Below, piece after piece: positions 47,254 to 57,877 of a DNA stretch of 64,000 nucleotides (position 1 is the first letter of the stretch; the number at the start of each line of letters is the position of its first letter). Where the stretch lies: the NCBI GenBank assembly GCA_963932465.1, contig OZ010795.1, positions 474,104,806 to 474,168,805 on the forward strand, in the 5' to 3' direction. A program made the position numbers and the translations under genes. The notes under the pieces are model-generated. The model was not told the DNA's origin and made no database searches. It saw nothing but the letters and a program-made list of their open reading frames with translations. The stretch is from Maratus speciosus (Eukaryota; Arthropoda; Arachnida; Araneae; Salticidae).

Positions 47254-48621
47254 GGGGAGACCGGGGTACAGTGGACCACTTTTGCAGTTAACATTTTTTT
47301 TCTCTTTAATGGAGAGACCAATCTACCTGAAAATATTTTTGAATATTCTTTAAACCTTTCTACATGCCTCATAATTTTCGCAGAATATAGTTCCCAATAC
47401 ATTAAAAAAAAAAAAAAAAAAAAATTATATACACCCGTAAAGTGGACCAGTGCGCCTGGAACCGGGGTACACTGGTCCACTATTAGTTATTGTCTAAAAT
47501 ACAATATAAATCTATTTATAATTAATCTAATTCTTTTTTATTTCCCCTTTACCTCCAAAATAATATAATAATACAAATTTGCAAGTAGCATTTTGAAATA
47601 AATAAATAAATAAATAAATAAAACTAAAGAATTATCAAAAAATTTATTATATTTTAAAAATAACAATATAAGGTACAGGAGTGATTGCAAATAAGTTATT
47701 AATTAAGTACAAAAAAATCAGCAAACATTAAGACAAATATGATGATAAAAAATTTATTAGGAGCTCAAAATAGTCAGGATAAAACAATTCATTACGAGCT
47801 AACCATGTGCTCTGAAGCTATAAATAACCAATCCAGTGAGGTCATCTATTACTTATTTGGCTACAGTTATATTTTTCAAAGGCAGTAAATACAAAACAAA
47901 ATATTTCTTACTGTGTTAACTCTACAATGCAGGATTTTCATTTCTTTTAAAAACCCCACGTGAATTGTTATCCATAATTTAGGAGAAAACTAAAGTGTCA
48001 GATAGCTACATTATAATCTAAACAACATATAACATGAAATTTAAAGTGCGCCAAATGGCTACTCTCTATGCATTGTAGGGTTAAATAAATTGTCATTTCT
48101 CTTTGTTTACTTTATTTTATAGTTAAATAACTATTTTAAAACAATATTTCTTTATACAGAATAAGCAATTATTAAATATTTAAAATTCTTCGTTACTGGA
48201 ACAGTATTCATTGCGGACCACTGTACCCCAGCAGTGGACGGTCCATTGTGCCCATGTTGGAATTCAATACATACTCATAAAAATATTATTTAAAGTTTTC
48301 TTTTAAGCTTATAAACTTTTAAATTAAATAAAGACCAGTGTCTTACCTTTTCAAAAAAGTTGTTTTATCTTATTTATCCATAACCTTTAATTACTCAATA
48401 CAGAAAAGTATGATGATGAAAATTTTTACTTTAGGAGCTCAAAACAACCAGTCAGGATAAAAGGGTTCATTCTGAGCTAACGATGTGTTCTGAAGGCTAT
48501 AAGTTATCAATCCAGTGCTGTTATGAATTAGCCTAAAAGAAAAGCTTTAAAAAATTAAGAATAAGTAAAATATAAGGGGTGGTCCACTGTGTACTTAGGT
48601 CCACTGTACCCTGCTCTCCCC
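47254..48621. mobile_element. TA-flanked DNA element (1.37 kb) with GTACA-GTGGACC ends
   Basis: Left GGGGAGACCGGGGTACAGTG and right CACTGTACCCTGCTCTCCCC are inverted partners; TA at 47252-47253 and 48622-48623. The word ACTGGTCCAC/GTGGACC recurs at 47266, 47443, 47470, 48218 and 48578. An interior A run, an (AAAT)n microsatellite (47600-47623), and a diverged direct repeat containing TAGTCAGGATAAAA (47770) and CCAGTCAGGATAAAAGGGTT (48450). No transposase frame. Confidence 0.85.
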
Positions 48622-48954
48622 TATAGTTTTCTAGGGGAAAAAAATTATCAAAAAACAGTGATTTTTTGGTGTGTGTAGTGTTGCCGACCTCTTAAAAGGA
48701 AAGTGTTTGCTTTCATTGAATACAGTTACAGTTTCTTCTATCTTTTTTATTGCTTTTAATTATAAAATAGTGTATCATAATAATATTCTTCCATGTGTTG
48801 CTAATTAGAGGTTAGCAGGTATATTAAATAGAAGGTTTGTATTTTAATAATTTAATACATTATTTAATGGGGTGTTTTTTGCAACTAGTATATATATTTA
48901 TTTATTTACTTATTAAAATTTATGTAAATAATAGAATATTTTATCTATTTTTAG

Positions 48955-49055
48955 CTCTAAACCACCATTTCATCACCTAAATGGAAGAAGACAATATTTG
49001 CCTAGATCTAGTCCAGAGTCTCCTCATTGGGAAGTAACAAAATACATTCATGATT
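48955..49055 (+). CDS. Candidate internal coding exon of an unidentified host gene
   Basis: 101 bp between a pyrimidine-rich acceptor (TTATCTATTTTTAG, ending 48954) and a consensus donor GTAAGTAT (49056). One frame is open throughout: one base, 33 codons, one base. The translation starts SKPPFHHLNGRRQYLPRSS and ends SPHWEVTKYIHD. Composition is less AT-rich than the flanks and amino-acid use looks natural, with no repeat copies in the window. I do not recognise the protein. Other exons must lie at a distance or outside the window. It cannot be joined in frame to the exon-1-like donor at 46860. Confidence 0.6.
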
Positions 49056-51530
49056 GTAAGTATATTAGCAGTTTGTTTATAATTATGCTTAATTTTAATG
49101 CTCTAATGTAAAAAAAATTATATACAAATAAAATAAACTCTTTCAACCATTGGTCTCGCTAATATTTCTATAAGAACCAAAATCTAAGTAAGTTTGAGCA
49201 TTAATTAAAAATGGTTTAGAAATTAAAAAAATTGTAAAATCATCTGACTTGTTTAATTTTAAACTGAAAAAATATTTTACTTTGTCTTCTTTTAAATCCA
49301 TTATTTTCATTGACAATTGTTTTAAAGAAGTGTCTGATTTTCATCGATTTTTTAGCTTTTTAATAATTGTTTAGTTTGTTCTAGAATTACTACTTGGTAG
49401 TTTTATAATTCCATTAAAATGCTGAGAGCTAAAGATATTTCAAAAGAAGATGTTATCAAAATTTTAGATTTAAAAACCACAGTGGAACCTGGTTAAGACG
49501 CGTTTCAAGAGAGTGGACAAAAGTGACGTATTAAGCGGGGATCACATATTAAACGTGATTTGTATAATGTTGCTGGAATTGGGCTTATTTATGTAGCTAA
49601 TCCTCTAAATGAACGCTAGAGGTTTCATTTACATGTTTATGATCGTAAATTGTGTGTTTTATGCATATTTATATTAAAATTTAACTGTATTCAACTTTAA
49701 CTTAGTTTCTTTTTATAGGACTAACTGGAATAGTAACTGAAAATAAATATGGATTCAAACATGACTGTATTGTCGATTAATATGTTAGAACAAAAATTAG
49801 AACAACAAACATAATAACACAAAGAAAAAATAATAAACCTTTGAAGCCAGTTATAAAAGTTATTTTTATTGCTTGTGATAATGAGTACCATTATAATCGG
49901 TCCTTCATTTTAATATGAGGAAAAAAAACTATCCTTATTCAAGGTTCATACTCATCAGGGGATTATGGGATTCAAGGGATAAAATTTGGATTGTAAAAAT
50001 CAGGGGATTATGCAAAAAATTCCCCAAACCTGGGAAACCCTGTCAAAACGACTGGCTACTCTGAGAAATTGAGGGCAATTGCTGCTGTTCGCGTGCTTTA
50101 GGATATCACATCTGTCGACATCCATCCACCCAGCCACTAGACACGCCGTCTAACATTGTGAGGTTCAAAACAGTTCAAAAGGAACTTAAGAAAAAAAAAA
50201 GGGCATTTTAAAATTGATATTGGCACTTGTAGCCTTCATATTATTCATGTTTTTCAAAGAGATAATGAATTAAAAAGTAGAAATTAAATTAAATTCTTGT
50301 TGCAAGCTGCCAGTCCGACAAGGTATACAGACTTCATCTCTGTTTTGCATAAATTAATGTTTTTCCTTTAAAATTCTGTTCATATTGTTCATATAGGTGA
50401 TGTGTAAACTTTATTTTTGAAATTACCTTGTTTTTATTTCATTTTGAGGAAGTAGGAGTGTCATGATACTGGTTTAAAAAATGTCATTAATTGGAAAAAT
50501 TATACATCCTGAAAAATACATCAGAGGATTCTCAGGGGATTTTTTCTTGGAAAATGAGTATGAACCCTGTTATTAATCTTTGTGTAAAAAATATTGTTAG
50601 CATAACAAAAGGTAAACAAAATTTAGTAAACGTAAAAGAACTATACGACTGCAATCGTATTTGCTTAATCTTTACAAGTTTAATTTTTCTTTGCTTATAA
50701 CATGCATGGCAAAACATAGTAATATAACGCACATTTAAAAAACTTGCTAACAAAAGGTACAATAATATCTAATCATAATAATTTTTATGATGTATCAGAG
50801 CAAGATGTCAAAGGTATTTTGCACAGCAAATGTTTTATCGGACATTAATTGATTACTTTGATGAATGCTCTACATTTAATCATATTGAACATATACATAT
50901 TAGACAAGATGTGACAGCACAGACAATCACCTCATTGAGCTCACGGCTGAAATTCCTGAATTAATTAAAGCTCGTTTCGCATATTAAAACGCAATTGGTC
51001 TGCCAAGTCATATCTTGGTGGAAAGCACCTGAAAACCCAATTTTAGCAGTTGACTCGTATGTTTACCATTGTGTTTTCCTGCTCCCAGTCCTCCATGTTT
51101 TCATATCTTTGATATTTATAAGATAAGAAAACTTTTTTAAAAGGCATTATACATTAGTAGATTTTGCATAAAGATCATTAGACCTAAAATATTATTTCTA
51201 TTAATTATTTGCTGTTGTAATTAATTTAATATGCAATAACATATTACTAGAATAACGCATTTAATAGATTATAAATATTTCACCAAGTAAAAGAATTTTA
51301 TTTAAATTTATGCATATGTCTCTGAAACCAACAGCCTCCGTTAGACAATATTTTATATTAAAATCATGAGACATAATGATTATCCATCAACAGTATCTTT
51401 TTATACATCAGTTAGTTATGGTAGAGTATGGTTAGCATCAGGAGTGCAGAAAATGTTTCTACTCCCAACATTTACCCCAATCCACATGAAAATTTCCCCA
51501 AAATTTTACGGTATGTTATAGGTAAGTGCT
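49056..51530. other. Mostly unannotated; one relic element 49940-50569
   Basis: 49940-50569 has ends CAAGGTTCATACTCAT and ATGAGTATGAACCCTG (inverted) and internal 'TCAGGGGATT' at 49955, 50011 and 50531, suggesting a hAT-like relic; only TTATT is shared by the flanks. The remainder is AT-rich with short frames. If the exon at 48955 is real, this is partly intron. Confidence 0.45.
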
Positions 51531-51532
51531 GT

Positions 51533-51660
51533 ACCCGGGCGCAGAATCGGCGCAATGCTGCGCCGCATGTCGCAGACTCTTGAGAAGCTCTGCAGACTAT
51601 TTTTCAACTGTTAAAATTTAGAAGAAAAAAAAAGTTGCTAGAAATTATTTGCCATGTGCT
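51533..51660. mobile_element. Fragment of hAT-like MITE family X
   Basis: GCAGACTCTTGAGAAG...TGCAGACTATTTTTCAACTG matches the middle-left part of the copies at 13798 and 37634. No ends preserved. Confidence 0.75.
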
Positions 51661-51834
51661 ATAATAATACGATCCTCGCCACATGCGATTGAAGAAGCTC
51701 CGATTCCCTTTAAAATATAAATAATTCACGGAGAAAACTCTAAACACGCGATCGTGAAACGCCCATTATTAAATGATCCAATCCTCGTAGGGGTGATTTC
51801 TTAAAAAAAAAAAAAATCAGGTGTAAATATCACG

Positions 51835-52160
51835 AATTTCGACAAATGTTCGCCGAAAATACAATTTCGTCAATCGTTTGTATTTAAAATAGATAATTTT
51901 GACAAAGGATCGCGAAAAAAACACAAATTTCATCAAAAGGTCGCGAAGATAAAACGAAGTTTTTCATAAGTTCGTGAAAGAAACGTCAATTTCGTCAAAG
52001 AGCTGCAGAAAAATAACAACTTTCATGAAAGGATGGCAGAAAATTGCGACTTCCGTCGAATGATCGCAAAAAAAAACACGAATTTCGTCGAAGGGCTACG
52101 GAAAAATAGCAACTTTCATCAAAGGATTGCGGAAAAACGCGAATTTCGTCTAAGAATCAT
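51835..52160 (+). repeat. Satellite array 4, cut by copia-3
   Basis: About ten units of the TTCGTCAA-ATCGC family in the same orientation as the other arrays, interrupted in mid-unit (AAGAATCATGGAAAG) by the copia-3 3' LTR at 52167. Hence copia-3 inserted into an existing array. Confidence 0.9.
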
Positions 52161-52166
52161 GGAAAG

Positions 52167-52802
52167 TGTTGACCAATTAAAACATTGGACAAACAGAGTT
52201 GCTGTGGTTAATGTGGAAGACTTTCAAGACACCAGTTCTAAAACAAATTCATTTTATTTGAAGCAAGATGATATGATGATTATGTACATTATAACAGCTT
52301 TACTTCGCCGTCAAATCATAATATAAAAATAAAATAATATCTAATGCATCTACATTATGACAGGTGATATAAACGTACAATAATTCACGAAGCTATTGAT
52401 CCATAATCAGTCCAGATACTTATACTCCCTAAAACAGCAATGTTTTGCATACAAACTGTTGCCAATCAGTAAATACAAACTTACTCAGAATACATCCGAA
52501 ACTCCGAGCATACGAACGCAGCTGAAACGCCATTGGCTGTAAACTATAACGTCACAAGTCAGCCGTTCACGGCGAAAGATGTGATCCCGAAATCACTGTT
52601 ACTGACAGTTACTCAGCAATGGCACTTGCCTCAGGCGCTAATATGCATGAATGAAAATGCCGGTCGTTTCGGATGTAAACAAGAACAAGAGAGGGTGAAA
52701 AATAAACGTGCATCAATAGAAAGTAAATAAAAACTTTAAAGCTTTATCATTCAAGTTAAACTTTACTGAATGTTTAAATAAGCAATTGATGCATAACAAT
52801 CA
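52167..52802 (-). repeat. Copia-3 3' LTR (636 bp) and adjacent polypurine tract
   Basis: Bounded by TGTTGACC and CAATCA on the plus strand. On the minus strand the LTR start TGATTGTTATG follows the purine run GGTGAAAAAGGAGGC (52803-52817), a good polypurine tract, which fixes the edge. The first 196 bp match 57680-57875 almost perfectly. The left flank is GAAAG; the matching right flank is not visible. Confidence 0.88.
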
Positions 52803-53057
52803 GCCTCCTTTTTCACCATCTCTTGAGCTTTACAAAAATATGGAAAAGGTCATATAGATACAAAAAATTACAAGTACATGAAAAATTCAAAAAGTTCAAA
52901 AATGTAAAACTTCAAAAAGTTCAACAACAAAAAGGTTACACCGTAAATTCAAAAACAACAATCTGATCAATGTCAGGTCATATAAGACTTCATTGGCAAG
53001 GCATTGACCAGAGTGAAGAACATTGTAGTGAAAAATTATAACCCCCCAATAAAACTT

Positions 53058-54413
53058 TTAAATATCAAAAATACTTTTACAAAATTTCAACAACTGCTCT
53101 TTAATCTGTGGCTTTGTAAAACTGTCTGCAAGATTAAATTTACTAGCAATATATCTAAGTTTAAATGCCTTATCAAAAACTAGGTTTCTAAGGAAAAGAT
53201 ACTTTATATGAATATGTTTGGTTTTCTGATTTTCAAAAGGAGAATTCGAAAAAGCTATTGCAGCTTGGTTATCACAGAACAGAGTACAATCCCTCAAGTT
53301 CAAGTTAAGCACCTCATTTTGCAAAACATTTTTGACCCAGATTAATTCTTTTGCAGCTTCAGTTAAACTGACATATTCGGCTTCCATGGTAGAAAGACTT
53401 ATACATTTTTGTTTAAAAGTCTTCCATGATATGGGCGTTTCATCCAGAAACAAAATATACCCACCCATAGAAACACGATCGTCTCTGTTTGCTGCAAAAT
53501 CTGAATCCGAATAACATGAAAGATTTAATTGACTAACTCTGGATAACTCAAGTTTATATTCTTTAGTATATTTTAAATAACCTAACAATTTTAGCAAAGT
53601 ATTCCAGTGAGTAATTCCAGGATTTGATTGAAATTGGGATAATAAATTAACTGCATACATTATATCAGGTCTAGTTCTCCCAGCTATAAAAGACAAACAT
53701 CCTATAAGATTTCTGTATGGAAACCTAGACATAATTTCTATTTCTTCCTTAGTGGAAGGTGAATCTTGTTTTGACAAAACCAAACCCTTGGGAATAGGTA
53801 CAGAGCTTACAGGAAATTTAAATTCTGCAAACATTTCACAAACTTTCTCAATATACGAGGTCTGGTGAATGTACAGGTGATTTCCCATCTCTTCAAACTC
53901 TATGCCCAATAGCTTTCTGGTTGTCCCCATAATTTTTAAATTAAAATGTTTTTGCAGTAAATTTAACCCATAATCCAAATCATCTTGAGTTTTACCAAAA
54001 AGAACCATATCGTCAACATAAAGTAAAAGAATCAATCTGGACTGAAACATGTATACACAATTGCACCAATCGAGTTTATGAAAATCTAATTTGGATAAAA
54101 CATCATCCACTTCAAAGAACCACTGTCTGCCAGATTGATGCAGACCATAAATGGCCTTATTCAACTTACAAACTTTATTTCTTTCTTTAATAAAACCCTC
54201 AGGTTGGTGCATGTATACAGTCTCATCCAGATTAGCATAAAGATAAGCATTGTTGATATCTACCTGGACATTAACCCATTTTAACAGACATGAAAATATG
54301 GCAAAGAATAATCTAACTATTGAAAAACTAACTACTGGACTGAAAACTTCCTCATAATTTTCTCCTTTAACTTGGTTAAAACCTTTCGCTACCAATCTAG
54401 CCTTATACCTCAC
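53058..54413 (-). pseudogene. Copia-3 reverse transcriptase and RNase H
   Basis: 451 codons: RYKARLVAKGFNQ at the start, NVQVDINNAYLYA with the first catalytic Asp (near 47), KAIYGLHQSGRQWFFEV, the catalytic YVDDMVLFG (near 135). RNase H has CYSDSDFAAN, TMEAEYVSLTEAAK with Glu, FCDNQAAIAF with Asp, and KTKHIHIKYLFLRN. All catalytic acids look intact. The frame continues upstream across the single TAG at 54426-54428; the listed start is not a biological start. Confidence 0.95.
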
Positions 54414-54425
54414 TATTTCATTTTT

Positions 54426-55493
54426 CTAGTTCCTTTTTAAGGTATACACCCAACGGTTACCAAGAATTTTACCATCTTTTGGTGGTGTCACAAGATCCCA
54501 TACGTTACGCTCATGCATAACATTTAATTCTTGGTTCATTGCGTCCCTCCAATTTGATGCTTCAGGGGGTTTTATGGCTTGATTGTAGGTTTGAGGAATT
54601 TTAATTTCAGTTAAGTTAGCTTCACCTACATTTAAAAGATTAGTTACTTTACCAGATTCTTTATTTTTACTGCTGAAATTAAACAAGTTTTTATCACATT
54701 CTATTTTATTTGCTTTACAATAATCTATTAATTCATTAAAAGATCTAATTCTAGTATTGGTTCCTTCTATGCCATAATAAATGTCTGTTTTATCCTTTCC
54801 TGTTTTACGTGTTACTGCCTTACGGGTCCATGGAATAGATCTACAAGGTTTTAAACTAATCTGCTCTGAACTCTGGTCTTGATCTGACACACTAACTCTT
54901 TCTATGTCATTCCCCAATTGAGGTGTACTCTCAGGCTCATCATCAAAAATGTTTCCATCTTCTGGAAAATCAAAAAGTGAAAAATTGAATTTTTGCTCTT
55001 TTAGTTTTGAAACGATATCTACCCCCCTTTTAGTTTCATCAAACTTAACGTTAATAGTTTCAACAACTTTATTTTCCTCTATTAACCAAATTCGGTAGCC
55101 TTTTGTTGTATGAGCATGCCCACACATGATCCCTAGTTTAGCTCGCATGTCAAGCTTCCTTCTGACCTGCTTGGGCACTTCAACATATGCTAAACAACCG
55201 AATTTTTTCAAATGAGAAACTGAGGGTTTTCTGCCTGAATACATCTCAAAAGGGGTCTTGTTATTTTGTTTGTGACAAACCCTATTCCAAGTATAAGTAA
55301 AATACATTAAGGCTTCAGCCCAAAATTTTTGACACAAGCCACTAGCATTAAGGAGAGTTTTTATACCATCAAGAGCAGTTAAATTGAAACGCTCCGCAAC
55401 GCCATTCATTTCTGGGCTGTATGGGTTCGTTTTCTCGTGAATAATTCCCTGTTTTTCTAAAAAATTCTCAAAATCTTTGTTACAAAACTCCAT
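54426..55493 (-). pseudogene. Copia-3 integrase C-part and linker into RT
   Basis: 355 codons beginning just after the second catalytic Asp (TDGGMEFCNKD). Catalytic Glu region NGVAERFNLT, 'KTPFEMYSGRKPSVSHLKKF' and the copia integrase C-terminal patch 'RRKLDMRAKLGIMCGHA', an acidic Ser-rich linker, then the RT start NRWVYTLKRN before TAG. The same frame resumes after the stop. Confidence 0.93.
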
Positions 55494-55627
55494 GCCACCA
55501 TCAGTCCTGATAGAAATTATTTTCTTATTTAAGTACCTTTCTGGATTTACTCTGGAATTTCAAAAACGTCTGAAAAACATCAGACTTATTCCTGATGGTG
55601 TATACAGTAACAAAACGAGAAAAGTCA

Positions 55628-57442
55628 TCAATGATGGTAAAAAAAATATGTACTCCCCCCATGCGATGTCACCTGTAAAGGCCCGCACAAATCCATGTGT
55701 AAGAGCTCCAGAGCAGTTTTAGACCTTACTTTATTTATTGCCTTAAATGATGTTCTTTTAGATTTTGCAAGTTTACAGGAGATGCAATCCTCGGCTAACT
55801 TTAACAGCTTTGGAAGTCCTTTAACACTTTCATTTTTACATGTGTTAATTAAGTATTCATTATTTACATGGCAAAATCTTTCGTGCCATAATTCATTCAA
55901 ATTAACTTTTGCAGAATAATTTGCTGAAATGTTAACCGAGTTGCTTTCTCCTTTACACATGGAATTATAATAAGAAGGTTTTAAAAAATACAAATCATTT
56001 TTTCTAACTGCATAAAATAACCAATTCCACTCCTTGTCATATACAACAAGTTTACCTTTACTGCCAACAAAATTTGCACCTAACTTTTCAAGTTTACTGC
56101 CAGACAAGAGATTCCTACGTAAATTTGGATTATATAAAACATTCTTTAAAATAATCTGATTAAAACTGCTATCTTTACATTTTACAAAAAAATTTACCGT
56201 ACCCTTTCCCTGAACAGGACTTTCTTTTTCTCCAACAGCAAGTGACATCTGCATATTTGAAACAGGTTCAAAATCCAAAAACAAATTTTTGTCATTGCAA
56301 AAATGAGCCGTAGCAGCTGTGTCAAAAACCCAGCTACCACTCTGGCCAAAATCAGATGAATTAGCTTCATATGGAGAAATTTCAATTAAACTAGCCTCTT
56401 GTTCAGAGAAAGTGCATTTTACACTATTACATTTTATACTATTACAATTTACTTTACTGCATTTTACATTACTACATTTTAATTCAATATTACTAGTTTC
56501 TGAAAATTTATTTTTAAATTGAGAATTTCTAGAATGAGAGCCTTTAGGTGGATAATTTTTAGATTGACCTTTAAATTTACAATTAGCAATTAAATGACCA
56601 TAAGATTTACAACAATAACAAGGACCTATTAATTTACTTTGCTTAACATTATTCTTAAATTTAGAAAATTTACGTTGATTTACATAGCTGTCAGATTTAG
56701 AAGATTTACCTGTTTTACATTCAGCTATTTCCCCAGAAAAAGCAACATTATCAGCTAGGTCTCTCTTTGCAAGTTTCAGACGGTTCTCTTCTAGCAGCAA
56801 TTCAGACTCAATCTTGCCCGGAACAAATTCGGTATCTGGCCAACGGTAGATCGCTTGGACTGTAGATTGGAACTCCTCTGGTAAACTCCGGATCATCTGA
56901 TACCCCAAATACAGAGGCTGTAATGTATGTCCAACTTCCTGAAGGCGTTCAGCAGCTTGCTTCACTCGACAGAGGAAAAGGCCAAGATTCTCACTGGGAT
57001 TATATCGGACACTAAAAAATTCATCCAGCAGATGTATCACTCGGGCTCTTGTTGTAGGTTCAAAATGATCTTTTAGAATTTTCCAGGCAGCAGCTCCACT
57101 AGTGGTACCGGCGATTAAAGGTTTAAACTCAGGAGATAAGGTCTGATAGATTATTGTATATGATCTAGCTTTACGTAAATTCATCTCGCTTCTTTTTCTC
57201 CATGTCAACTGGTCTGTTACAGGAACTATTTTATCCTCTTTCCCTTCTTTCGGTTCTGACGATTCCCCTGTTTCTTTCACCTCGTTTTCTGGATCAGGAT
57301 TCTCAATGTAGTTCCAAGCTCCAAAATGCATTAACAGGACTTTCACTTCTACCTTCCATGTTTCCCAATTCGTGGGGGTCAAAGGAGCAATGTTAGATAA
57401 TTCCATCTTTAATACGGCCTCCGTCGAAGCAATTGTAAACAC
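55628..57442 (-). pseudogene. Copia-3 gag, zinc knuckle, protease and integrase N-part
   Basis: 604 codons. Gag helical domain (NWETWKVEVKVLLMHFGAW; RARVIHLLDEFFSVRYNPSE), CCHC knuckle CYCCKSYGHLIANC near 275, a low-complexity stretch of CNSVKC-like repeats near 330-345, protease with WVFDTAATAHF near 375, the integrase HHCC finger (WHERFCHVN...CISCKLAK), and the first integrase Asp in LLHMDLCGPL. The protease active site reads D-T-A where D-S/T-G is usual, so it may be inactive. The frame is lost at a T run (55635-55645). The start is the ATG nearest the leader; gag could begin a few codons later (MELSNIAPL). Confidence 0.93.
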
Positions 57443-57665
57443 ACTTCAACAATGTTGGTAAAGTTCACAAAAAAACATCCGAAGAATTGACGAAAAACAT
57501 AACGTAAGTCCATGGGAGACGTTGAAAAAATTCATAACAAACGTCACCGAAAAACGTCACTCAAAAACATCGGAACTCATGCAAAGAGGTACATCTTTTA
57601 ACAAACAGGAAAATTCATCAGCGTTCAGGGGAAAAAAAAACATTATCTTCACTTCCACAGGGCCA

Positions 57666-57679
57666 CTGGGCCCATAACC
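57666..57679 (-). other. Copia-3 primer binding site: initiator tRNA-Met internal match
   Basis: The plus-strand word CTGGGCCCATAACC directly abuts the 5' LTR (57680) and is identical over 14 nt to the anticodon stem-loop of metazoan initiator tRNA-Met. This is the half-tRNA priming known for copia. Confidence 0.9.
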
Positions 57680-57877
57680 TGTTGACTAATTAAAACATTG
57701 GACAAACAGAGTTGCTGTGGTTAATGTGGAAGACTTTCAAGACACCAGTTCTAAAACAAATTCATTTTATTTGAAGCAAGATGATATGATGATTATGTAC
57801 ATTATAACAGCTTTACTTCGCCGTCAAATCATAATATAAAAATAAAATAATATCTAATGCATCTACATTATGACAGG

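Larger units (their letters stand above)
52167..57877 (-). mobile_element. Copia-3: Ty1/copia LTR retrotransposon with truncated 5' LTR
   Basis: Minus-strand gag-pol between a 636-bp 3' LTR (52167-52802) and a 5' LTR of which only 196 bp remain (57680-57875). The 5' LTR is cut where a hAT-like element begins (57878), at the site that reads ATGACAGG in the 3' LTR. The order gag, protease, integrase, RT, RNase H is copia type. Broken by two frameshifts near 55555-55640 and a TAG at 54426. Confidence 0.93.

Noticed and set aside
47241..47480. 79-codon frame
   Set aside because: Spans the element end, a long A run and internal GTGGACC repeats; no protein character.
46602..49055. Joining exon-1-like copy B (46841) to the exon at 48955
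   Set aside because: The donor leaves one base; joined to 48955 it shifts into a frame that stops after about eight codons.
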